Of a stretch of 64,000 nt of DNA, positions 11,271 through 20,470 are shown one piece after another. The notes under the pieces were generated by a model. That model was not told the DNA's origin. It did not search any database and saw nothing but the letters and a program-made list of their open reading frames with translations. A program made the position numbers and the translations under genes. Location of the stretch: contig NC_081415.1 of the NCBI RefSeq assembly GCF_030272615.1, forward strand, positions 623,843,740 to 623,907,739. Reading direction: 5' to 3'. Each line of letters opens with the position of its first letter. Positions within the stretch are counted from its first letter, which is position 1. The stretch is from Cryptomeria japonica (lineage: Eukaryota > Streptophyta > Pinopsida > Cupressales > Cupressaceae).

Positions 11271-14200
11271 ATGATGAAGAGGGAAGGTCTAAAGTTCAAC
11301 AGAGATAACTTTAAGATATGGAAGGACAGAATGAAGATCTACATTAGAAGCATGGGTGCTCAACACTGGAGCTATGTTGAGAATGCTTATGTTATCCCTA
11401 CCAGTACTCTCACTGATGATCAAAGAAGAGAGATTTAGGAGAATGCGAAAGTCATGGAAGCCCTAATCAGTAGTCTATTTGACATTGAGTTTATTGATGT
11501 TCAAGATAAAGACAATCCCAAAGAAGTATGGGATGCTCTAAAGAGTATCTATGGCAGTGATGAGCATGCGAAACAAGCTAAGGAAGACAACCTTAGGGGA
11601 AAGTTTTAAGACATGCGGATGGTTGAAGGAGAGACCATTCAACAATATAGAATAAGAATCAAAACTATTGTTGTAGACATCAAGAGTGCAGGAGGTAAAA
11701 TAGATTATTCCATTGTTGTTAGAAAATCCTTGAGATCCTTGTTACCAATCTATGCAATAAGGGTTGCTGCTATTTAGGAGTTGAGGTCTATAGATAAGAC
11801 AAAGATATCCCTAGACTCCACCATTGATAAGTTGACCGCATATGAGCTAAATAATTATGATGGTAGTATTCAGAAGATTGAATCAGCCTTTAGAGCATTT
11901 GCTGCACCATCTAGAAAGGGAAAAGAAGCTAGTACCAGTTGTGAACCAGGACAAAGAAGAGAAATGGATGATGAGGAGATCTTGATGGAATTTGAGGCTC
12001 TTCTTGCCAAGAGACTTCCTAAGGGAACTAGTAAATAAAGAGGTAAGCTCCCTTTGAAATGCTTTTCTTGTAATAGGATAGGACACATTGTTGTAAACTG
12101 TCCTAATGGTGAAAATAAGGACAAACTAGAGAAGTTCAAGAAGTTCAAAGGAGGAAACAAGAGAAACTGTTTTGTAGGAGTTGATGAAGGTGTCACTGAC
12201 GAGGAATCAGAAGATGAAGAAAGTGAAGACATTGTGTTTGTAATAGTTAAGGAAGATGTGTCAGACAAGAAGGCTCTTGTCTCCCGCTTTGATAATTCCA
12301 ATGAGTGGCTTATTGATAGTGGTTGTTCTCACCACATGACTAGTGACCGGAGTAACTTTCTGTCTCTGGAAGAGTGTGATAATGGTATGGTCTGATTTGG
12401 TAATGATGCACCATGTATGGTAAAAGGTAGAGTGTCCATCTCTCTAAATGGAAAAAGCAGTGTTGATAATGTGTATTGGGTAGAAGGTCTCAGGCACAAC
12501 CTTTTGAGTGTTGCCCAACTGAATGATAATGGACTCACTCTGGAATTCAAAGATGGAGTGTCCAAAATAAAAGGAAAGAGTGGTGAATTGATGGCTACTG
12601 GTATGCAGACCAGAGGTAACTTATTTCAGCCTATGCTAAGCAAACTGGAGAATCCTTTGTGCAAAGAGTGTCAACTAGGGAAAATGTCTTCCTCAACCTT
12701 CAAAGGTAAATCTTTCACTGCAGACAATTTACTTGATCATGTGCATACTGATTTGAGTGGTCCTATGAAAACTAGGAGTGTGTAGGGAGATAGGTACTTT
12801 ATGATTCTCATTGATGACTGCTAAAGAATGATCTAGGTCACATTCTTGAAAGATAAGTTTGAAGCTTTTGGAAAGTTCAAAGCTTTCAAAGCACTAGTCG
12901 AAAAGGAAAGTGGTAAGAGGATTAAGGTCCTAAGAACCAATCAAGGAGGAGAATTCACTTCCGGTGAATTCAATGAGTACTGTGAAGAGAACGACATCAA
13001 GAGACAACTATCTTCCCCTCAAACTCCACAACAGAATGGCCTAGCAGAAAGGAACAACTAGACTATAGTTGAAGCAGCCAGAACCATGCTGACTTAAGGA
13101 AAAGTTGCTCACACTTTTTGTAGAGAAGCAGTGAGCACTGCAGTCTACACAATGTACAAGGTACTCATCAAGAAAGGTAAGGATAAAACTCCTTATGAGT
13201 ATTGGATCGGTAAGACACTAGTGGTAAGCTACTTTAGAGTGTTTGGCAGCAAATGTTATATCAAGAGGAGTGAACATCAGAGCAAGTTTCATGCAAAATG
13301 TGATGAGGGAATATTTCTAGGGTATTCCACCAAGAGCAAAGCTCTCAAATGTTTCAACAATAGGAATCAGAGAATTGTTAAAAGTATCAATCTTAAAGTT
13401 GATGAAACTTATGAGAAACTTAAGGAAACTGACAGTGAGCAAGTGGTAGATGAACCGGTTGCAAAACAACCTAGTACTAGTAACAGTGCTTCTACACCGG
13501 TAGATGCTGATGTTGATGAAGATGAGGATGAAGAAGAAAAGCAAGAGGAATCTATTAAGATCATTCCTAGGTATGTAAAGCTAAATCATGATCTAATGCA
13601 GATCATAGGAGACAAGGATGCAGGAATTCTTACAAGAAGAAAGGTCAAAGAAAACTCTTGCATGATCTCTAAATTTGAGCCAAAAACTTTTAAAGAGGTA
13701 CATAAAGATGAAGACTGGATCAAGGCAATGGAAGAAGAACTTGACCAGATAGAAAAGAATGGTACATGGTCTTTGGTACCTAGACCTGAGCATTAAAATG
13801 TCATTGGCACCAAATGGGTTTTCAAAAATAAGCTGAATGAAGATGGCATAGTGGTAAGAAACAAAGCCAGACTGGTGTGTAAGGGATATGCTTAAGAAGA
13901 AGGATAAGTCTATGGAGAAACCTTTGCTCTAGTAGCTAGATTGGAAGGAGTCTATATGCTTCTTGCATATGCAGCCTTCAAGGGATTCAAAGTATATTAA
14001 ATGGATGTAAAATCTGCATTCTTGAATGGAATACTTGAAGAGGAGGTGTATATAGAACAATTAGATGGGTTTGCCCTATCAAAAGATAGTGACGTGGTGT
14101 GTAGGCTACATAAAGCCTTGTATGGATTGAAGCAGACACCTAGAGAATGGTATGAATGCTTACACTCCCATCTTGTGAAGATTGGATTTGAAAGAACAAG

Positions 14201-15212
14201 TGAAGATAGCAATATCTATTTGAAGTCATAAGGAGATCAGATTCTAATCTTTGAAGTATTTGTTGATGACATAATTTTTGGTGGAGATGACAAGATGAGT
14301 CATGATTTTGTAGATGAGATGAAGAAGGAATTTGAGATGTCACTTATAGGGGAGATTAATTTCTTCATTGGACTACAGATTCAACAAATGAAAGAAGGTA
14401 TCTTTATCACTTAGTCCAAGTATACTAAAGAGGTGTTCAAGACCTTTTGTATGGAAGATAGCAAACCGATTGTTACACCGATGGTGACCACTTGTAAATT
14501 GTCAAAAGAGGATGACTTAGCATTGGTGAATGAGAAGGAATACCAATCAATGATTGGTAACTTGTACTATGTAGTACATAGTAGACCGAACATTGCACAT
14601 GTAGTGGGCATTACTGCATGGTTCCAAAAAAGTCCAAGAGAATCCCACTTGGTAGAAATCAAGTGGATTCTCCGATATCTGAAGGGAACTATTGACTATG
14701 GATTATGGTATCCATACAGTAATGATTTCAACCTGAAAGTGTTTATAGATGCTGATTGGGCTAGTAATGTGGACGACCGGAAGAGCACAACTAGTGGTGC
14801 ATTATTTCTTGGTGGTAGATTAGTCTCATTGATGAGTAAGAAGAAGAGTTGTATCTCTTAGTCTACAACAAAAGCAGAATATGTTGCAGCATTTATGAAC
14901 TCCACCCAGACAATTTGGATGAAGCATGTATTAAGTGGCTTCAAAGTTCCTGTATCTAAACCGGTGAGTATATTCTATGACAACACAAGTGCAATTAATA
15001 TTTCCAAGAATCTGGTTTTGCATGCGAGAACCAAGCACTTCGAGCTCAAGTATCATTTCTTGAGGGAGAAGGTTCAGAACAAAGAAGTTGTATTGGAACA
15101 TGTATCCAGTAAGGAGCGGTTAGCAAATATATTCACCAAGCCTCTACTAAAGGCTACATTTACCTATTTGAGAGGTGAATTAGGGGTAGTGCCCCTTCAA
15201 GAGGTGAACTAA
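11271..15212 (+). pseudogene. Copia-1 gag-pol polyprotein, 17 premature stops, one frame
   Basis: A single frame of 1,314 codons runs from ATG 11271 to the stop at 15210. Gag (UBN2-type) is followed by a CCHC zinc knuckle with all four ligands (12060-12101). The aspartic protease DSG is at 12315-12323. Integrase has its first Asp at 12750, Asn instead of the second Asp at 12939-12941, and Glu at 13047, with correct D35E spacing. RT (about 13695-14430) has an intact VDD near 14260, and RNase H (about 14690-15190) ends with the usual FTKPL motif. Seventeen in-frame stops occur (11436, 11607, 11775, 12036, 12393, 12783, 12822, 12834, 13059, 13095, 13794, 13893, 13905, 13998, 14229, 14412, 14859), yet the frame never shifts. 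About 43 codons of the GAG-pre-integrase region are missing near 12625. Confidence 0.93.
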
Positions 15213-15346
15213 AGGTGTGTGCTCCACATCAGTCAGGTATTGCATTGATAAACGTTTTTCAAGATTGATGTGTTGAAGGATGCTACTCCTTAGGGGGAGC
15301 AACATAGTGGAACATAGTTGTTTGTACCTCCACTTTGGCATTGTTG

Positions 15347-15452
15347 TCAAAGGGGGAGGATGTGAAGCAGAGAAGATATCTGCAGTATTAGGGAGAAGAT
15401 GTGAAGCAAAGAGATATCTTTGTATATTGCCATAAATGCCAAAGGGCGAGAT
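15347..15452 (+). promoter_or_regulatory. Copia-1 twin polypurine tracts
   Basis: Two purine tracts precede the 3' LTR: CAAAGGGGGAGGA (about 15348-15360) and CCAAAGGGCGAGAT (15439-15452). The second abuts the LTR and is the expected plus-strand primer. The first lies about 95 bases upstream. Copia-2 has the same pair. Confidence 0.75.
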
Positions 15453-16893
15453 AGTTGGCATATGTGCAGACCTTGATGACATGATGATATTGTATGTTGT
15501 CATTGATATCAATATGCTAAAGTATGAACTGATATATTGAAGTAAGAAAATAGGCAAGGTAACTGGTATGATATTGTGAACCATTATATGTAAAAAAGTG
15601 AAGCGGTATGCTTGTTCAAAGTGAACCAGGATATGGTAAGTTTAATATCGGGGTTTCATTTGGTATGACTACCGGTTGGTAGTCTCAACTTTAGGGTTTC
15701 TGGTTGATGCATATCAAGTTTGTGTGATTCGACCGATGACATCCTATGATGGGTTAGCATTGAAATGAAGAGAAGATCATGTTGCCATGTCAGTCTTGTG
15801 CACGTGAAGGATTTCCTTGAGGATCTTGCATGGAGATTGATTCTATCTACCTCAGGAATGTGCGTAGTCTCTGTAAACAGTGGAGAGCTCGTGATGGGTT
15901 ATCGACTTCTAGAAGTGGCAAGAACAAATGATGGAGAACATCTTGAGATGCGTTCAAGATTTTTTTATACTATGCAAAGTGTTTGAATGGTCAAGATTGG
16001 ACCGATTGTATTGATAACCTAAAAGTTTAGGGTTTAGGGTTTATGCGACCTATATGTTTCCTATAAGGTCGATGATGATTTGCATTGTGAAGTGGTTGGA
16101 AAATGTTATGTGAGTGTCCAAGTGAAGATACTTGATTCTTGCCAAACCGGAGAAGCGTGTGGATTCTTGCAGAGTATGATTGCAGAAGCAAAGGAGCTAA
16201 AGAGGATCTACCTTGGAATTGTGTGTTGTTATCAGATCAGTGTATTACCTGTTGACTTCTAACCATTTCAGTAGTTGGAAAATCCCTTAACCGGGTAGCT
16301 TTAACAGGATTTTGTGTAAATCCTCTAACAAGGTGACTCAATTCAATGAGTTCTTCAAATCCTCTTGCGAGGTAACCTTTAACCAGGTATTTAGCCATCC
16401 ACCGGGTGATCCCTAGCAGGATCAGTTCCTTGCAGAACCTATTGTAAAAGTCTTTAACCAGACTAGGTTCCTAACAGAGTGGACTTTAGAAGAGTTCAAA
16501 TAACAGCTTGTGGGTATTCATCCCCATTGTGGTTTTTCCCAGTTGGGTTTCCACATGAAAAAATTAGTGTGTCATGTGTGATGCTTTTCATGTGATGCTT
16601 TAATATTTTCTGTCAAGTGGTAAAGCATGTTGAACCAGGACTCATTATATTTCTGATGATATATTACTTGTTTATGCATATGGGTGAAGTGGAAATGAGA
16701 TATTAGATTGTGTGGAGACTAAGTATTACCAGTTTATGTCTTTCATAGTCTCATTGTGTTTTACTGGTAGTGCCCTGATTTTGACCGGTGTTACTGTTTA
16801 CCAGTTAAGTGTAGTCTTTGCAGTCAAACTGGTTCAGGGAAAGTTTTTTTGTCTATACTGATTCACCGCCCCCCTCTCAGTACTGGTTTGGTA
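15453..16893 (+). repeat. Copia-1 3' LTR, truncated at its 3' end
   Basis: Aligns with the 5' LTR from TAGTTGGCATATG through CTCTCAGTACTGGTTTGGTA, then diverges where the 5' LTR continues for about 25 more bases. It carries two tandem TTTAGGG units at about 16026-16041, where the 5' LTR has one. Confidence 0.9.
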
Positions 16894-19159
16894 ACCTTCT
16901 TCTCTTCTCCAGCCTTTCTTTATAGCTTTTTGATACCTATTAGCATTAGCAGTCACCTCATTCAAATAGTGGTCTCCTAGGGCCATCCAACAAGATTGCC
17001 TTTACTGCCTTTAACCTGCTGTCTCATTGGTCGAGGTGTTCCCCTCTCCCTTTTTTTCCTAATAGACTGTATTCTTTATCTTGGTTGGTATAGTGATCAC
17101 AAGCATGATGAAGACCATTTGATTCATGAAGACAGGAAGTTTACTCATAACTCAAATCTAACGCTACGACATAAAAAGTCATTAGCTATAAGGGATTCAT
17201 TAGTGGTTGGCTTGCTTCTGAGTTGTAGTTTTTTTGGCATAACTAGTTGAGCCCCACATAGGTGGATCTAGTAAGGTCTGGGCAAGCATCCATTATTGCG
17301 AGCATTCATAGAGTTGCCCCTCATATCAGGCAGTACCTATTTCCATCATCTGTAGCATAGGCAACAGTACAAACAACATCCATTTCATGAAAGAATGTAG
17401 GGTAACATTGCTAGACTACCCATCATTTTGACTAGACTACCTTTCATTCTTACTAATCAGATACAATCTAGCCACAGGTCACATCCCTTCCTATCCCAGC
17501 TCATCCACCACTACCTTCATCACTAGCACCAGTAGCAGAGACGGTAGCATCATAGGTAGCGAGAAAGGTTCAACAGCAGTCGTGGGAGCCCATAGAATTG
17601 TAGGGGGAGTTGGTTGATGCAGTAGCAGTATATCCAGCATAAGTTCTTGATTCCATTGACCAAGATACAAGAGCAGTTATGGGTACAAATGAAGCAGTTT
17701 CAATTGTCCCTACTCCTATTTGCTCTGCTTCCACTGTACTATAGGGGAAACCCCACTACGCTAGGGGAGAAACCTACCACTATGGGATGATAAGTTACCC
17801 CCACAAACCCCCCTACCCAAGGCGGACCCCACCACCCTAGCTTCGCTACCGACCATATATTCTGATTCTCTTTTGAGCGAGCCAATCCTTAGGATGATCC
17901 CCTTATTAAGACTGGTTCTTCAGACTAACCTCCCGAGTGATTTGGATGTTCCAGCTCTATATAGTAGGGATATTCTGAGTTTGCCCTACTACTACTATAT
18001 ATATTTGGCCGATCTTAATCATGATTGCCTTATCGATCTTTATCCTAAATGCTCTTATCTTTATCTTGGATGCTCTGATCTTGAATGATGAATCTTGAAT
18101 CTTGGCTTCTATATATTCTTAAACTATAATACTAGGGAAGGTAAGAATAAAACCAAAGAGGCCAGTTAAGGAATGGATGAAGATGTCCTATTCTTACCTT
18201 CTGGGTATAGCCATTCTAATAGCCATGATTATGGTGATGAAGGATGGTGTTCTGCTGATCCTAAGTGGGTGTCCCATTATGCGCCCATCTGATTCTGAAT
18301 GCTAGTTTGTGGGGTAAAGAAAGCACACTGAAGTGATACCCATGTGGATGAAGATTGAGTGAGGTAGTAATTAATTGGTATTGATTAGGCAGAGATTGTT
18401 TATGGGTTTATTTTGGATGGGTTAATTAGTATCCCTAGATTGATTCCATTCATATGGAGTCATTCATATCCTATTGTTTATGTGGTGTGGAAAAAGTAGC
18501 TGCCGATGACTATGTATCATACCTGATTTGAGGCCTGTTCGGTCTTGAATTAAAGAAATGGGGTGTTCAAGACTACTATTTTTCCAATCCATATTGCCCA
18601 GCAGCCCCCACGGATCTAGGGTGTCTATCTGGTTGATCCTAAGTGTACCGATGTTATCGAGTTTCCAATTGTTTTCACATGTCTAAATACATTAGTAGTG
18701 TGTTCAGATGTGACAATGGACCAGTATATTGGATCAATCTTGTTGGAAGGGACTACTACCCAAAGAAAGGAAGAGATGACTTCTAGATCAGAGATAATAA
18801 ATGAAATAGGAACCAATGAGATAATATACAAGGGAAATCTCAAAATTGAAATATCAAAATAAATATAGCTCCATAGCTTCAACTTCCTTGTGGACTGCGG
18901 TCGAGTTCCTAGATTGATAGGCAGTTGCCAGGGTCAACGCATCCCTTGTTTTCTTTCCATGTAGATCACTCCTGGGTGGACAAGCCCTTCTCTTTCTTAC
19001 CAGAAAGATGCGGGCCACGTGACCAACTTTTATCCCTCAACCCACCCTTTGGGACAATCGACTTACCATCTACCCCACCACCAACACAGAGACCTACCAA
19101 CAACTAAACTATAGAGGGGCCAGGGGGCAATATAGCTATTTGATTGAAAAAATGCCCCC
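16894..19159. other. Unassigned sequence, no supported gene
   Basis: About 2.3 kb with only short open frames (up to 85 codons on either strand) and no recognisable protein motif. The part around 17740-17840 is C- and P-codon-rich (CCCCAC-type runs). No LTR partner or terminal repeat was found in the window. Confidence 0.4.
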
Positions 19160-19164
19160 TCCAT

Positions 19165-19352
19165 TCCAGACCATCTTACATCCCCCATTCCATACCATCT
19201 TACATACCCTCCATTCCATCTTACATACCCTCCATTCCATACCATCTTACAGCCCCCTCGTATCACGCCCCCCCCTCCATCACCCCCCTCCCCCTCGTGA
19301 GACGAGTCCATGCTATATTACATACCCTCCATTCCATACCGTCTTACATACG
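19165..19352 (+). repeat. C-rich minisatellite, unit about 21-26 bp
   Basis: At least five imperfect copies of a unit based on CCATTCCATACCATCTTACA and ending in ACCCT or a C-run. Four copies are contiguous at 19165-19255. After a C-rich spacer (19256-19308) two more follow at about 19309-19352. The open frames across it are low-complexity shadows. Confidence 0.8.
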
Positions 19353-19427
19353 GATAGTAAAAAAAACTTTAGGGAAGCATATATTAAGAATGAAGAGTGA
19401 ACTAGGGCCAATTCTGATATAGTTGTA

Positions 19428-19895
19428 ATGTTCCTTGATGTGGTTATGCACTTCAAGAAAGATAGGGAGGTGATTATGAAATTATGTAAGAGTGTTTTCA
19501 AAAAGGACTTGTTGGGTGAATTGGAGAGGGTTGTCATTAATGTGGTTGATGAATTAACTGTTCCTAAGCCTAATCACTATGAAAGGTTCATGTGGAAGAA
19601 CAAACCTGTGCCAAGATTTCCAATTTTGGAAATTGATGTTGAGGCTGAATTTGTGGCCTATAATCCGATAAGGCAACGCAATTTCTATTTTCTTATGAGG
19701 CTCTTGCATGTTAAAAAACTGACTTGTAAAAGGTGGCTAGCTAATTATTTGGAGGTGGAAGGCATTGAAGTAGTTCTTGACAATGTAGAGCTCCCCTCTG
19801 TTTTTGCTCCTAACCCAGGAGAATTCTCTATTAATCCAAGACCGTCGGTAAGCAAGGCTCGATCAAAAAGGAATCTTGTTTCTCCTGAAACCTAG
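19428..19895 (+). CDS. Hypothetical ORF of 155 codons, function unknown
   Basis: This uninterrupted frame starts at ATG 19428 and ends at TAG 19893. I do not recognise the family. The protein is basic and mixed hydrophobic/charged rather than low-complexity. It has a hydrophobic-aromatic centre with FYFLMRLLHVKKL (about residues 87-99) and ends in a Ser/Arg/Lys-rich tail. There is no signal peptide, no clear membrane span and no Cys/His metal motif. The upstream minisatellite and the downstream AT-rich, LINE-like sequence suggest a mobile-element origin, perhaps an ORF1 or gag piece. It could also be a fragment of a host gene exon. Its openness among heavily stopped sequence is the only positive sign of coding. 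Confidence 0.35.
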   Translation: MFLDVVMHFKKDREVIMKLCKSVFKKDLLGELERVVINVVDELTVPKPNHYERFMWKNKPVPRFPILEIDVEAEFVAYNPIRQRNFYFLMRLLHVKKLTCKRWLANYLEVEGIEVVLDNVELPSVFAPNPGEFSINPRPSVSKARSKRNLVSPET

Positions 19896-20465
19896 GCCTT
19901 ACTTTTTATCTTCAAGGTAGATTTTGAATCTCTTTAGAAATACTCTTAAAATTTAACATCTCTTTTGGCTCTACTAAGGCTACTCTAATACCAAATGCCA
20001 GGTGTTTCTTTAATACTATGTTGATGGTAATATAGACATATGGGTTTGTTTATTATAAATTATCACTGCTACCTTTACTCTCAGTTCTTCCATTCCTCTG
20101 TCTCGAGTTTAATTACAAGCTCTCTTAGAATTGGATGTATATTTAGAGTTATGCATATATTATCATGGCTCTTTTACTCACCCCTTAAGCGAACATTTAT
20201 GTGAATATATATATTCATGTATATATATTCATAATCATGTTTCATTCATCTATTTGGCACTTGCTATGGGTCTTGACTCCATGGTTGTGTGTCTTCTCTT
20301 TGCCCTTGTCTATGCTCTATGTTTTCCTTTCCTTATTTTCTTGGTCTATTTTTATCATTTTCATATATATATATATATATCTAGATATTAATTTTTGTTT
20401 GTGGTTCTGCTTTTGGTATCTCTTAGTAGCCAAGTGTAGGTTAGGTTTTCTCTTTCAATTTCAAT
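19896..20465. other. Unassigned AT-rich stretch left of the outer LTR element
   Basis: Holds a short (TA)n run at about 20364-20382 and T-rich DNA resembling a LINE 3' UTR. Removing the 16-kb insertion joins it to 36736 onward, where a plus-strand LINE 3' end is seen, so both could belong to one LINE tail. No gene is supported. Confidence 0.4.
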
Positions 20466-20470
20466 ATTAC
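20466..20470. repeat. Target-site duplication ATTAC (left)
   Basis: ATTAC directly precedes the left LTR and is repeated exactly at 36731-36735 directly after the right LTR. Confidence 0.88.

Larger units (their letters stand above)
9694..16893 (+). mobile_element. Copia-1: Ty1/Copia LTR retrotransposon
   Basis: Two long direct repeats (9694-11199 and 15453-16893) flank a Met-tRNA primer site and a gag-protease-integrase-RT-RNase H frame, the Copia order (integrase before RT). The left LTR starts TGTTGG and ends ATCA. The right LTR starts AGTTGG and is cut short about 25 bases before its expected end. About 10% of positions differ over the first 130 bases of the LTRs when aligned by eye, so the insertion is old. 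Because the right LTR end is missing, no target-site duplication can be verified. The same family recurs as Copia-2 on the opposite strand. Confidence 0.93.

Noticed and set aside
19140-19422. Overlapping Pro/Ser/His-rich open frames
   Set aside because: They follow from the C-rich minisatellite; three frames are open over the same repeat.
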